64,000 nt of DNA. It comes from Baylisascaris procyonis. Its lineage: Eukaryota > Nematoda > Chromadorea > Rhabditida > Ascarididae. Below, one piece after another: positions 13,301-27,078 of the stretch. The position numbers and the translations under genes are program-made. The stretch is taken from positions 627,501 to 691,500 of the forward strand of contig JAZARR010000204.1 in assembly GCA_037389465.1 (NCBI GenBank). The letters are read 5' to 3'. How positions within the stretch are numbered: the first letter of the stretch is position 1; each line of letters opens with the position of its first letter. The notes beneath the pieces are model-generated. The model was not told where the DNA came from. It saw nothing but the letters and a program-made list of their open reading frames with translations, and ran no database searches.

Positions 13301-16300
13301 GGTGTCCCATATCGCCACTATTGAAATCGATTGGAACACATCTCATCTGCTAGTGATTTGCATCTATAAGAGCAGGGCAATATTTGCATAACTTGAGACG
13401 AATATCGCAAAATATGAATTTCAAAATTGCATACCGTTATTTCGATCTATATCCAATAGTTTAGTTGATAGGGCGTTGAATTGGAAAATTTTCCCTCTTG
13501 TGTTTGATTCTTCAACGAGGTGATTTTTTATTTGTTGACTCAATCATCTTTTAAAGTATATGGGACCACCTAGACATGCATAAATATTTATGAAAACAAC
13601 TTTTCGCAATCTAATCACGCCTAAACTGTGATATCAAGCAAATATGTTTTGTTGTCGCTGTAAGTAATCTGAAGAAGTACCGTTTTTTTTAAATGACATT
13701 GAAATCTTTATTACTATCTGCTATCAGTTCTCACTTTCTGATGTGGCTAATTCGGTGACACCTTATTCCTTGTACACCCTCACAGTCATTCAATGTAGTT
13801 GAAAATACAATAATTTACCTGATTCATTCGACGATCCGTCCATTTGCCAAGGGTTGGCGCAGATCTGTCGAGTTCCCTTCACTCATTCGATTTCTTAACA
13901 GTTAAAGTTTGCGGCAGCGGTGTTCAGGTCGCTAGCTGGACTTTGTGTGCTTATAGCCGCGGTTTGCCTTTCCTGTGGTAGTCGCTGAAGATGAGATACG
14001 CATCAGTCGTCCCCGTGACCTACTGGAAGATTTTCCAGCATATTAGGAGCATATTTTCCAGTATAAGGCATCGCTAGCATAGCCCATTAGAAGCCGTTGC
14101 GTTTCCCGTGATGGTCTGGAAGAGGTGAAAGAGTATAGGCTTTTGGGGCACATATTTTTATCACTATTCTTTATAATACATACATTATTCATAAATATAA
14201 GTATTATGCTAAAATTGACACATTCCAATCACAGGGAACAACAAACAATGACATGTGCGAAGAGTGACACCAATTATGCATCGTATTTGAATCCATATTT
14301 TCTAATGTTTCTACTCGGTCAAACATTACATGGAATTGGCGCAACACCACTCTTTTCGATTGGAACCGCATATATCGATGAGAACGTCTCACAAAAGGCA
14401 TCTCCGGTCTATCTTGGTAAGAGTTTTTTTACCTTTTTTCTTTCCCGTATTATTTCCATATTCATCGAGTGTTTTTTCGGGAAGGAGGGATGGAGGGTAG
14501 AGGATAAGGAGAAAGCTGGATAAGATATTCTTGGTGTGGTGGGATAAGACATCTTTATTGCGATGGATTATAATTAAATAGGCTCAAATGCACGATGTTA
14601 GACAACCATCAAAATGTATACTCTGGACGATTGTAGTCGAGAGAGATCACCTATAGCATGATCGCTTGAGAATAAACAGCTGGCATATCTCAACAAGTAT
14701 TTACTAGTTAATAAACAGTATAATCAAAGCGTAATATTTATTTTTTATTTATTTATTTTTTTGTTGAATTTTTCAGCTATTCACGCAGTGGTCACATCTA
14801 TTGGACCAGTGATCGGTCTTTTTGTTGGTGGATTTTTACTTACAATATATACCGATTTCGATCGTGTTGATATCTCTAAGTATGTCTTAATTCAATTGAA
14901 TATCTATATCTCATTTTCGCTGAAATATTGATATAATTTAAACCTGTATTTAATTTTCTTTTATGAAAAGAAATTATGGATTTTTGTATTAGAAAGAAAT
15001 TAACTCATCAAAAATGAAATATAATTTTTCTTTGAGCTTCACGATGAATTCTACGGTGAAAAAAGAAAACATCAAAGACGTAAACAACAAATTTTCCAGG
15101 ATCACTCTCAAAGATTCATCGGATCCACGTTGGGTTGGAGCATGGTGGCTTGGTTTCTTTGCATCAGCTATACTTGCATTTTTAACCGCTTTTCCAATAC
15201 TTGCATTCGCAAGGGAATTGCCTGAAGCAAAGCGACATCGATTAAAGGATGTCAATCAGGTAATCGTTATCCCTAACTCGCTTGTTTGTTTATTGGGAGT
15301 CATCTTAAAGCAATGCAGTCTAATTGGTAAATAAATAAATTTTTGAGCTGCTATGCTTTTTGATTATTTTCGGTACTACACTGAAGAATATTTTATTCTG
15401 CAAAGCGAGTTGGCATACTTCAAACATCAAGCTAGGTTTACTATTTGATTGCATTCTAATGGTTGTATTCTCCATTGCTAAAATTACGTGTCATATTGGA
15501 TTGGATAGCACTTCGTTAAGAATTTTTGCTGTGGAAAATAATAGTGCCGGTAGGGAAGATTTGAAATCGAAATGCAATTCTGGGAAATTTTCGGGAAATT
15601 TCATCGTAGGTGCTTACTTTAGCTGAAGCTCTAACCACCTAATCGATTAGTGCTGTCAATATCGAAGATTTATGCATATAATTTGTGGCTATATCAATTA
15701 TAACCAAAAACTCTTCACTTATACGAATTTTTTCTTCCTTTTTTTCCTTTTTTATCAACCCTCCTGTATATGTTGTGTTTTCGTGGAGAACATCAGGTTA
15801 GTTGCCTAGACGACTTACGCAATAAGTTGACAGGCGTATAGTAATGATGACATGGTACGATGCGCGCAGCAGATGCGTGCGTTAGCGACCACAAGCATCA
15901 ACGCTGCACACCTCACTTATTCTATATTCAATTGCGATCGCAACATATTATCGTTACGTAGTTCTTCACAAAAAAAAGATTTTTACGAAAAATTCGCTCA
16001 CTTTCATATACTTTTTAGTATTTAAATAATTCAATCGTTTTTCACTACTGTAGTAAGGTGAGAATTCATAGAAGTTCGATTGTTTTATCTTATTTCGTAT
16101 ATTGAAGTTCTTTTATTAATTCCTCGTATTTTCTGATTCGTTTATATTTGTGAAATACGCATATTTTCATATATTCTAACAAATTTTCATTCATTATGAA
16201 ATTGCAATAAAGAATTGACTTAAATTCGCTAATGGATTAATGAATTCGTAATTCATTAAAGTAAAGAGTGATAATTGTTATTTTCAGGTACATGCTGTAT

Positions 16301-19300
16301 CTCAAGTCGATGATAGCGATCTGATACTTAAAGGGAATCTGAAATATTTGCCGAAAGCTGTTTGGGTAAGTCCTGCATTCATTTCATTTTCTTTCATATT
16401 AGCTATAAATTTCAGTTTTCGATAACTCTATACTTCCCACTCATTCTATCCCTTCAACAAAAGATGGATGTATTTACTTTTACATTTATGATTTTTTCTT
16501 TAGCAATGACGTCATAAGTTGTCAGTATTTTCGGCATTATACAGCTTTATAATTTTCCTCCTGCATTAATCGTTGTAATATCGGCACTATTATAAGAAAT
16601 GATTGCCAATGTTGCATATGACTTTATAAAATGGATCGAAATAAATTAAATTAGATGAATAATATAAAATTTTACATCTTTTTTTAATTTTAAATTGAAC
16701 TAAACATTTAATAAACTAAATTTATAATATGAGAGCAGTATAGAAATGATTCAGTCAAACAATTTTGAATTCTATTCGATTCAATAGAGAAAATAAACAT
16801 ATTTTAGAATATTCTCCGAAATCCAACATTCGTAACTTGTATCGTTCTTGGTATATTCGAATCGATTGTTATAAATGGATTTGCGGCTTTTATGCCAAAA
16901 ATTTTAGAAGCAATTCTTAGTACAACACCAACTAAAGCATCATATCTCTCTTGTAAGAATTTTTTTTTTAAATTTTCTTATAATTTAATTCTAAACAATT
17001 TTGTTTATAATGAAATGAGATGATTATTTGCATTTGCAAAGAATACAATTTTTTTGCAATGCAATATGCAAATGCAAAATATTTCTCGTTTATGAGCGTA
17101 TCACGCAAACTTTGGAACATAGAAAGGGATATCATTGGAAAGGATATTTCATTTAGAGAGTTTTGTTGCGTTAAGAATGCCTGCGGCTTCGACGTTCGCT
17201 TTGAGCTCCATGCATATTTCTTAGGCCAATGCTTCAGATCGGCTGAATATACCTATACTGGCCTTTAGGCCCATACTTTCAACGAAGTGGCCTTTATTTC
17301 CGTTTTACTAGTAATAATCTTTACTTTTGTATAGTGTTGCTTCTTTCTAAGAAGTAATTAGTTACCGAGTTTCGGAGTTTCTAGAGCTCCAGGTAGCGAT
17401 TCACCTTACTTTTGGAAACAGTAGCGATGAATATCTTCACCATCAATTGCTAAGTAGATATAAGATCGTCTATTGTGCCACATTTTCGCCAATCATCTAC
17501 TTCATAATATGGAAATTAAGTTGAAGAAAAAGCTCGATTTTTTAATGAAGTATTTTATTGGTGTAATAAAACTTTTTTCAGCGGTTGTAATATTTGCTGC
17601 GGCTGCGGGAGTGATGCTTGGCGGAGCGCTTATAAGGCAACTCAATCTTCAGGTTTCTATATTGTTAACTTATTGGTTCGAATGGTATTCCTTACGCTGT
17701 ATGTTAGGACTTATGCGATTCGAGAGCGATCTGAAAGCTTAAAGCATATGTTTTAGGGTTCCATTTTGAGTTCCAAAATGAAACCTAAAAGAAGGGAATT
17801 TCCCTTCGTCCTTCTTCTTGAGGAGAAGGACGAGAGGTTTTTTTCGATAAACGAGAGATTTAGTGCAGTTCTAATCGGTTTATATGAGCATGAAACCTAT
17901 AAAGCTCCAACTAGATACGAATAAATTAGTTCATAATCGTTATTAGAATTGAGACCTCAAGATGGTGGTGCCTGATATTTTTGGCAAATTGGTGCTTAAT
18001 GTTTTTTGAGGTAAAAGGCATCGAGACAAAAACCTGTAAATTAAAGTTTTATTTAGGTTGGTGGTATGCTGAAGATGATATTCTTTTGTCATTTGATCGC
18101 ATTATTGCTTATCACTTCATTTCTAATTCAATGTCCTGCACGTGATTTTATTGGCATTAATCTCGGATACAACAATGAGTTAGTCTTTTTCTTTGCTATA
18201 ATTGCTTTGCTTTTTTTTTCATATCCCCAACGAGGAAAAGAAGGAATCAACGATTGCACATGTTGTAAGATGCTTTCGCTTAAGTATGGTGCTTTGAATG
18301 AAGATTTTTGGTAGACGGATTTGTAAAGTGGTTTTAATGCACCATTCAGCCATCAATTGGTTTTCACAATCATGGAATATGAGTTTGAAAGCTTTGCGAC
18401 CGACCTCAATATTTGTATGCAAATAAAATATCCCATTTTGGCTGTTAACCTTTGCTTATCGATGAAACGATTATACCGATAGTATTTCATAAAGCGCTGA
18501 CACGATCAATATTATCAGAAACTATATAAATGGGAGTTATTAGTATGTCTTCTGAACTTTTTACTACTATCTCACCTACTCGAAATGCTATTCACTTGAA
18601 TTATAGGGGGGGGGGTTGGTTGTATATATTTTATTTATTTATTTATTTATTTATTTTTTGAGGCGAATAAAAGGCGTAACTGCTGGTGATCTTTATTCCA
18701 CATGCAATATGGATTGTGCATGTAAAAACGATTGGAATCCTGTATGCCATGAAACCAGTGGATATACTTTCTATTCTGCATGCTATGCTGGATGCACTGA
18801 TCGAGAGATCACTTCAACGGTATGCAACGTTTATGTTTTGATTTTGGGAATAAATTGTTTAAAAAAATTAAAAAAAATTTTGATTTAATGAGTATTTCTC
18901 CGCTTGAGAGACTCAAAAATTGAATCAATAAATAAATGAATTGCTATCATTTCCGTTTAAAAATTTAATCCTTTTTTGAATGAAATAATAAATAAACGAA
19001 AAAAAAATTATTACATTAGTGTAATATTTTTTTAAAATATTATTTTCATAATAATATATTCGAAGTTTTCTTAGAAATATCAATTAAATTATAGGGAAGA
19101 ATATGGAAAGGTTGTCAATGCTTATCGGAGATGGCATCATTTGGTAATAATGCACTTTTAATCGGCAACAACACATTAAGAGAAGGCTTTTGTGAGAAAG
19201 AATGCGGCTATGCACAATGGACATTCCTTTTTTTGCTTTTTCTATCGGTTGTCGCTAGCTTCGCTTCCGGTATACCATCACAACAGGTATGTCTCTAGAG

Positions 19301-22300
19301 TAGTGATCATAAAAGCTATTTAGAATGCTTATGCAACGTTGCGATCGAATTAGAATGCGAGAAGAAAAAAGAAAATGATGTGAATAACGCGGATCCGAAC
19401 CTTCAATCTTTCGTTTACCGAACTAGGCTCATACCTGTTGCGCTAACGCCCATGTGTTTTTTATCGCCCATTGCAAAAGTTTTCTTATTTAGCAAGAAAC
19501 TTTAGATGCTATACGTTTCATTCTTTTATATGAGTGTAACAATGGAAATCCGGAAGCAGAAACATTAATGTAGCCTTATTAGTTAATGGCTGAATCTCAT
19601 GCAAATTTAAGAGCGGATGTTTGATAGCTCTATCGAAGCATATGTTGGTATGTGAGACGCTTCAGTGATATATTTTGAAATATTTGATGTAGGATTGCTG
19701 CAGTCGGATTACCCTCTAAATGATGTCGAAATACTTCCAAATTACAGCCTTCGAATATGGGGTTTCTCTCAAATCTCTTCTATTCGCATAGAGAAAAACT
19801 TTTCGCCACCGTTGGCATTACAATAAGGGATCCCAAGTGTGATCTGGTTTTAACTTCTAGTGAACATTAAAAAAAAGAAAAAAGAAGAATAAAAAACCGA
19901 AAAAAGGTTAAAAAGTAAATAAGTTTGTAGAATGATTCGAGATCGAACATTCAAAGAATCAAGTTTAAAGACTAGAAGGATATGCACTCTTTCGAGATAA
20001 GAAGGATCAATCCCATCAGCTAATAATTCCTTTATAATATTTCTCCATGCTGTCTCCAAAACCCGCATTCCTTTAGTGAAGAATTCGATATTCATGAAAT
20101 TAGAGGAGTGGAATTGATATTGAAATTGATAGTACTGTTAATCTAAAACCTCAACGGTTTCAAATAAGTTGAAACTTCTGAAGCTTATTGAAATTGTACT
20201 CATTTATAAAAACTTAAGTAAAATGTTGATTTGCATATTTAATTAATTTACATATTTGTTTAATTTGGATATTTGTAATTTTATATGAGTGAAAATATTT
20301 TCAGATAATGCTACGAGTGGTTCCATTTCAACAACGTACACTCGGTATTGGTGTTCATTGGACGTTCTTACGCCTTCTGGGTAGGTTGATTATTTTTATT
20401 TCAAATTCATAACTTTATAATATATCTATTTTAATTGTTTTCAATTTAAGGCCAATTTGTTATGCAAATTTATTAAAGAGCAATGAGTTGCTCTTATGAA
20501 GAACTTTCGCAAAAAAATTTTGCATAGATTATCGCTCAATAATAGTTTAGCTAAAGATTGCCATGAATTCTATTAAAAAAAACTGTGTATATGTTAATAT
20601 CTGATACGATGCTTATCTGCCTGTTACCTTATCAATAAGCTCAAATTCTTATTCAAATTAATTTGCCTTATTGATAAGAATTTGTCCGTTTATGAATCCA
20701 ACTTGTATATTCAAAATTTAAATGCTGAAATATATTTAAAGATTGGAACTATTGTGAAATTTCTACTTCAAATTCGAGGATGTGAAGTTTCAATTTATAA
20801 AATGAAAGAAATTGGCTAAGCTTGAATAAACTTGAATCGAGCTTGAATAAAACTTTGCTCGAAGTATTTCAGGAAGCGGGTTAGGGAGATTAGGGGGTAG
20901 AATAAGTTGAAAATGAAACGATTTTAAGGAAAGTTTTATACGGGAAAATATGCCCAAAAATTATCAAATTTTAGGAATTGGGCTGGAATTTAAGAAGAAA
21001 TTCTTATTGCTGAACGAGAGGAACAAAATTTGATAGCTAAGAAACTATATTTGGCAATAAAATATCAGCCCTCTTTGCTGCAAGAAAAAAAAAATCTCTA
21101 GAACATTAAAATAATAATACAGTAAAAATTATAAGAAAAATTGACTTAAAAAAAACATAACTTATAACAATTTATTCAATCATTTTCGAGTTTCTCTGAA
21201 TTCTATTTTAATTATCTCATCTATAAACAACGATAAATGAATTTTATGTGAATCGATTTTTAAATCTCTCACTTTCAAAATGATCACCATTTCAATACCC
21301 ATAATTACAAAGGTAAAGGCATAATTACGGAAGTGAGGTTATTTCATTAATTATGGTAAAATGATTTCAGGGTTTATTCCCGGTGGTATTCTTTTCGGTA
21401 TGATGATCGATACGGCATGTTTGAAGTGGAAAGAATCATGTGGCGCTAAACAATCCTGCCTTGTCTACGATCCTTATCGCTTATCATGGACGATCATGGC
21501 AGTTGGTAGGATTGTCTTCTTTTTTTTTTTTTTAAATTAGGTCTTCTTGGTTTAGAAGTTTCATTCAGCGGCCATTTAAATAGCCACTTGTTCTAATAGA
21601 TTCTAATCAATCAATAATTAGTCTCTCTAAATCTATTCTTCATAATCATGGTGCATTCTGATCAATCAATAAATAGTCTCTCTAAATCTATCCTTCGTAA
21701 TCATTTCATTTTTTTTTTTTTTGCATAATTCTGCCTTTACTACTTTTTTTAAATATTATTTATTCGTATATAAAAACGTTTTATAAAATACGAAACATGA
21801 GGTGAAAATATTTGAGCATCCCTGAAATTCTTAATGAATCTAAACACTCTTCAGATATTTATATACTCTCTTTGAGTCATTAGTAGATCAGTATCCGAAT
21901 ATCTGAATGTAGATCAAAATCTTACGCGATAGACAATTTTATCCTTGCCAATGAAAGTGATTATTCATATCATTATTAAAAGATGAGAGTTTTTCCCAGT
22001 ATAGATCATTTTTAAGAAGATATTATATATCATCGATGGAGGTATCTAAATAGAATATTAGACTCTTTATTAGCATTCAATGAGATTGAAATAAAAATTT
22101 TTAAAGCTTAGAATATTTCAACTTGTCAGCGCTAAGGTTGGATTTTTCTTTCGGCATCAAAAATTCGTATAGTCGTGGGAGTATCTTAGCGGTCTGGAGA
22201 AAAATTTTCTCTGAGTTGCTGTTTTTTTAGCTGTGGTTTGCAAATTGGTTTCCATATTGGCTACCGTTCTTGGTTATATGACCTATCGACCAAACGATTT

Positions 22301-22439
22301 GGATAATGGTATGTCGGTGCAGACGACTGATAGTCGTGGTCCACTCTCGCTTACCGTCAATGACGATCGACCACCTAGTGAATTCAACAATTCGATCAAT
22401 AATAAAATCTTCGAAAGTTGTGACAGCTATGAGAGTTGA
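10360..22439 (+). CDS. Organic anion transporter polypeptide (OATP/SLCO family), 16 exons
   Basis: Predicted 707-aa, 12-pass plasma-membrane transporter for amphipathic organic anions. Exons: 10360-10478, 11231-11377, 11869-11951, 13117-13261, 14235-14416, 14777-14879, 15100-15259, 16288-16365, 16808-16952, 17582-17652, 18057-18178, 18663-18819, 19095-19286, 20305-20380, 21371-21505, 22231-22439. They total 2124 nt; all junctions are GT-AG and keep phase. The ATG is the first after an in-frame TAG at 10330. Residues 1-40 are acidic and cytosolic. TM1 follows the CGYGSCTPRWLQ segment typical of the family N-terminus. The superfamily signature (D-P-RWVGAWWLGF) is at about 268-278. A Kazal-like loop with 10 cysteines lies at about 466-541, with an N-glycosylation site (NNT) near 529. 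The C-terminal tail after the last membrane span is hydrophilic. No frameshift or missing core motif is seen. The family assignment is firm; the substrate cannot be inferred. Confidence 0.95.
13449..13513 (+). repeat. tRNA-like relic in OATP intron 4
   Basis: A box-A-like TAGTTTAGTTGATAGGGC is followed by a degenerate box-B-like TGTTTGATTCT. The mismatches to tRNA consensus are mainly transitions. It is probably a decayed tRNA-derived SINE or tRNA pseudogene inside the intron. Confidence 0.35.
15100..15259 (+). other. Exon 7 of the OATP gene: superfamily signature
   Basis: Encodes residues 260-313. It includes D-P-R-W-V-G-A-W-W-L-G-F at the extracellular edge of TM6, the diagnostic OATP pattern D-X-RW-(I/V)-GAWW-X-G-(F/L). 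A hydrophobic span and a basic cytosolic stretch (PEAKRHRLKD) follow. Confidence 0.95.
18663..19286 (+). other. OATP exons 12-13: Kazal-like extracellular loop and following TM
   Basis: The two exons encode the large cysteine-rich loop between TM9 and TM10. Cysteines fall near residues 466, 470, 472, 480, 492, 496, 511, 513, 537 and 541, with the Kazal-type pattern NPVCHETSGYTFYSACYAGC. In OATPs these cysteines form disulfides needed for surface expression. The loop is followed by WTFLFLLFLSVVASFASG, the next membrane span. The intron between them is 18820-19094. Confidence 0.9.
19385..19460 (-). repeat. tRNA-like element in OATP intron 13
   Basis: On the minus strand, TAGCGCAACAGG (19445-19434) fits the Pol III box A consensus at every position. 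GGTTCGGATCC (19401-19391) fits box B at 10 of 11. They are 32 nt apart, as in a real tRNA gene. A clean acceptor stem and anticodon loop are not obvious. It is more likely a tRNA pseudogene or tRNA-derived SINE head than a working tRNA. Confidence 0.5.
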
Positions 22440-23146
22440 CAACAGTTAAGGAATCTGTCACCAATGACGTACGTATCATTGGATACTCACCTTCAAGCCT
22501 TGCGTCGACAATATTGGCTACTAAAAAAACGATTATTTGTTCATAGGATAGTAGTGTTTATAAGTTTGTGGGTATTTGTTCGATCGTTATGTTGTGATTA
22601 TAACGAAGATGTTGATTCCTTTATTATTAATTCTAATATCTCATTCTAATAATATTGAATGAGGAAATATGTATACCTATTCGAATAGTTGATGGGAAAT
22701 TTTATTATTGAGCAATGTTATCGGTTAAAGTATTACTTAAGAATTCAATTAAATCCGGGTAAAAAATTTTTGCTTCAGTGCAGAAACGGGAAAGTTTTCT
22801 GGGTAAGTTTACCTTATCGAATAATCTAGACAATGGAATCGTTTTTTGGAATGGTGAGGGAGGGGGCTGGGGGGTTAGTGGAGAAGGACGGTTGGGAATG
22901 AGATAATGTTTGATTGTTGATTTTTTTTGTTAAGGAGTGAGGAAGGGATAAAGTTTATCATTATTCGCATAGATGGTTTTGCACCATCTTAATTCAGTAT
23001 CATTTATGATAGATTTTTTAATGATTGAAAAAATTGGAATTAATTGAAAATATTTCAACTGAAACATTGCCGATTTAAAGAAGATCAAAAGATAAAATAT
23101 AGTCTATTCAGTCGTTCTATACGATAATTACTAGAATTTTTTATTG

Positions 23147-23152
23147 AATAAA
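23147..23152 (+). terminator. Candidate poly(A) signal for the OATP gene
   Basis: AATAAA lies 708 bases after the OATP stop codon and is the first canonical signal I noticed. A 3' UTR of about 700 nt would be long for a nematode, so a variant signal closer to the stop is possible. Confidence 0.25.
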
Positions 23153-23780
23153 TATAAACTACAACATTTATTATTTAATATTTTTTTCTATTTTTTTTCG
23201 CTTCAAATATGTGATATTTTATTCGAAAGAAATTTTTAGAGTATTCACCATCATGAAAAATATTATAGAAAAATGTGGAAAAAATTTTAGAAAATTAAAA
23301 AAAAAAATTTTTTTTTTTTTAGAAAATTTCGAAATCGTAAGAGAAAAATTGTTTTTGCTAAAAAAAAAGAAAATTTTTTTCAATAATATTGAAAATAATT
23401 TTTGCAAGTATTTTTTTTTCTATCTTTTTTTTTTGTTATTGAAATTATACGAATTCCCGCGGATGAAATTTTTCAAATGTATATTTTTATATTTTTTTAA
23501 ATTAAAATATTCAATTGAGAAATTATTTTATAATTACCATAAAGATTAGAATTATCCCTAAAATTAGATCGTAATTGAAATTCCGAGAAACAATTTTTGG
23601 GGGTCTCTTTCCCCCCCCCCCCCCTATTATGCACTCATATATTGTGTGTTTGTTCGCGATTCTAAGATGTAATGTAAAGATGATCTTTGTGTTATTTCCT
23701 TTCTTATATTTGTTATTCTTTTTTTTGTCTTCGCTCATTGATTTTTTCGCTTATTATTACTATTTATGTATAGAAGTCAA

Positions 23781-24000
23781 CAACTCCGGCTCCGCTAAAG
23801 CTAACTTGGGCTCCTCTTATGACAACTTGGGGCTCCACTAGTGACAACTTGAGATCCATTAGTGACAACTTAGGCTCCAATAGCGACAACTTAGGCTCCA
23901 ATAGCGACAACTTAGGCTCCAATAGCGACAACTTAGGCTCCAATAGCGACAACTTAGGCTCCAATAGCGACAACTTAGGCTCCAATAGCGACAACTTAGG
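23781..24000. repeat. 21-bp minisatellite
   Basis: About ten tandem copies of GACAACTTAGGCTCCAATAGC. The left copies are degenerate, and about six and a half copies from 23864 onward are near-perfect. Because 21 is a multiple of three and the unit lacks stops in one frame per strand, both strands read as seven-residue repeats (SDNLGSN on +, EPKLSLL on -). No start context, splice site or flanking domain supports translation. Confidence 0.85.
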
Positions 24001-26029
24001 TTTCTGTTTTTGTAAATTATTTATGCAAAATACCGCAGTCGATATGGAAAATTCCCGAAAAAAAAATTTTTTTTTTTTTTGCAAATGAAATAATCTAAAT
24101 ATTATGAAACGATAAAATTTCAAAGTTCGATTTGATAATTGCCCGAGTTGTTGTTTTATAATTGTAAATGATTTTCACCGAGATAATAGCCGAATAAAAA
24201 AATTTTGCTTCTTATTTCTTTCATTTGAATATCGAATAGGATACATCGAAAATATATAGATATATGCAAATATATTTGCATATTCTTGTACGATATCGTA
24301 TTATCTCATCGAAATCTGCCATGCATGTTAGGCGATATAATTATGTCGAAGTTCGATGTATAAAAAGTGGTTGAGAATTGGGGGAAAATGAACGTCTCTT
24401 GGAACAATAAACGCTCATTTTAATTGAGCTTCTACGTCCCCCTTGCTCCATCCACCTCACTCCATCCCTATTTATTTTAATATGAAAGTGCTGACGCTGT
24501 AAAACATAATCCCTGAAGCCTGTAAATGGGAATTTACAAATAAATTCACTCATAAATAAAGGGAATTTCGTCGAAAACAAGAAGTCGTTCGTTCTTTCCT
24601 ATGGGTTTCATCTGTAAGAAATGAATCTAAAGGAACTGATCGCGCAATGACCGTATCGAAAGCATTCCCATTCCCATGGATGCTTGAGGCATTAAGAAAA
24701 AGCAATTTGATGGAAGGTCGATGGATAAATAAAGCTATGCAGAAATAGTCATTGCTAAGGCAGATCAGTAAATGGGTTCTGGTTAAGTGTAGCAGGTCTC
24801 CTTGCTGTTTTTTTCAGTGGTCGCGATGGACCATTACTGGATGGTAGACTGAGTGATTCTAAAGGGATCAATCACCGTCGCGTAGGATCGATCAGATTTC
24901 GCATGAGAGATATACCTGGACTTTCCTCAACTATATCTGAATATATGCCTGAACTATAATTGAACTCATTTTCGCTTTCCATTTTTTTGGTGGCATAAGA
25001 ATTGGAGCGACTTTTTTGGCTAATAGACGATGGATTTAATCAGTCCCTTTATAATAATAGTAATCACCTGCATAGAGTAAATAAAATGCAGCAATAAACG
25101 ATGGATTCACACAGAAAACCACCACTTTTTGTACGGTCTCATCGTATTTATACGTTCTGAATTATTGCAGCTTTATAGCTACTTTTTTTCCATAATATTC
25201 ATTATTGCAGCTTCATACCCATCGGTCTTATATTTTTTTCCTGTAGGTAGGAGATGTGTTTTCAAATTTTTTATTTATTCTACAAATTTCGTTCTCGAAC
25301 TTGTGTTATACTGATTTTATGATTTTATGTCTGTCTGTATGTATGTGTATGTATGCATATGTGTCTGTCTGCTGGGTGATCCAGGTTGGGAAACCATTGA
25401 AGCTAGAATGAGTAAATTTTGAAGGGTTTAATCCAGATCTTCGACTGAGATTTAGGTTTTATTCCGTATCGACTCATAATCTACTAGAAAAGTTTTATAT
25501 AAACGTTACCAAAGGCGGAAGCAGTGCTATGATCATGAAAAATTGCATCTTTTCTGTAAACTTCAAAACATTATTTGAATCGGCTAAAGCATTAAGGAAA
25601 GAAGGGAATATTACGTATATTTTGATGTTTTTTTTTGGATCTATGGAAATGGTTACTGTGTTAGGCGAAATGCAAAAAGCGCATATTGCGTTGGCTTACC
25701 TGGCGCGCTTCACCACTTTTTTTTGGTCATAAGCGTTTTATTTGATGGTTTTATTGAATGCTAGTGTGGTTGATTTCTCCCCTTCTTTGCTACTAATGTT
25801 AAAATATTTACATATATTGAAATAAAATATACTGAATTTAAATATTAGTATATTTAAAATATATATTGAATAATTATTTATATAACCGATGGATTTATGC
25901 AATAAAATTTCTAAGTTGAATAAATTCTCAACGCTTTTCATGTATACTGAAAATTTAGATATTTGTAAATCCTTTATTGACATTTTAGTTGATAAATGAT
26001 ATAGGAGGTTATCTTATGATTGTTATGTT

Positions 26030-26110
26030 ATTTTGCATATTTGCGCATTTGCATAAATTTTTTCCACATTTGCATAAATTTTTCTTTTTTTTTACTCCAA
26101 ATTTTGCATA
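26030..26110. promoter_or_regulatory. TTTGCATA-rich stretch upstream of the FKBP15-like gene
   Basis: Several TTTGCATA words, including two exact ATTTGCAT octamers, occur in 80 bases, 260-340 bases before the start codon. ATTTGCAT is the classical binding site of POU-domain factors. Promoter function is inference; the word is also frequent elsewhere in this AT-rich DNA. Confidence 0.25.
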
Positions 26111-26351
26111 TAGACGAACATTTACATAGGCATACATAAGCATAACGTTGTATTGTGGTGTATTGTGCAAATACATATTTGTAAAAGACGCATAAAGTGG
26201 ATTTTATCAATTGCACCCTATCAAGGTACAATATAGTAAAGGAGGGGTAAGGGGAGGGGGGGAGGAATTGTTATATTCATCTAATTTGCATATCGATAAG
26301 AAATATGCAATTTTTTTTTTTTTTTGAAGAATTGTTGAAATATTATTTACA

Positions 26352-26371
26352 GATATAGAAAGAGAGAAAAA
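26352..26371 (+). promoter_or_regulatory. Splice acceptor immediately 5' of the FKBP15-like start
   Basis: TTATTTACAG ends at 26352, 18 bases upstream of the chosen ATG, with an in-frame TAG at 26356. This is typical of a trans-splicing acceptor or of the 3' end of a 5' UTR intron. Confidence 0.35.
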
Positions 26372-26577
26372 TGCAAAAAGAAGAAAGTGATAACGATTAT
26401 TTCGGTGATAATTTTTGGAAAGGAAAATCAATAGACGATGAGCGATCAACAGAGAAGATTACAAATTCAATTGGGTAATAAATTCATTGCTATTTTTGCG
26501 TATCGTCGATCCATATGGCTTTTAGCATGTATATTTTATTTACATTTATTTATTTATTTATTTATTTATTTGTTTAC

Positions 26578-26624
<47 letters not shown>

Positions 26625-26641
26625 CTTATTTATTTATTTGT

Positions 26642-26672
<31 letters not shown>

Positions 26673-27002
26673 TTTGTTGATTCAGTGATAAAGCAAGTAT
26701 GTTACTTTGATAAGCATTTTTTAATAAACCACAAAAAAATAAATTTTTGCATTTTACTAATTTTAATGAATTTTTAAAATTGGTTATTGCAGTAATCAAT
26801 TTGCTCATCTATCCACCGATGAAGAGTCGATCCCATCGCATATGTCTAAAATTGTCGAACAAAAACCTCTAAATACACCCAACGAGAGGGTCATCTATTC
26901 AACGCCTATTATGGCATTTATTATTACACCAGAAATAACTATCGCAAAAGGCACTCTTGGTTTAGCTATTTTACGATATGCAAATAATTTGTGTGTTAGT
27001 TT

Positions 27003-27078
<76 letters not shown>

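Larger units (their letters stand above)
22440..26370. other. Intergenic region between the OATP and FKBP15-like genes
   Basis: No supported exon was found. The left part presumably carries the OATP 3' UTR. The middle has poly-T/poly-A and C runs and a 21-bp minisatellite. The right part has TTTGCATA-rich sequence just before the next gene. Open frames of 60-120 codons here are low-complexity (K/F/I-rich) or repeat-driven. Confidence 0.6.

Noticed and set aside
26438..26680. Start codon at 26438 (MSDQQRRLQIQL) for the FKBP15-like gene
   Set aside because: That frame leaves phase 1 at the donor and hits a stop in exon 2. The overlapping frame from 26371 leaves phase 2 and continues correctly.
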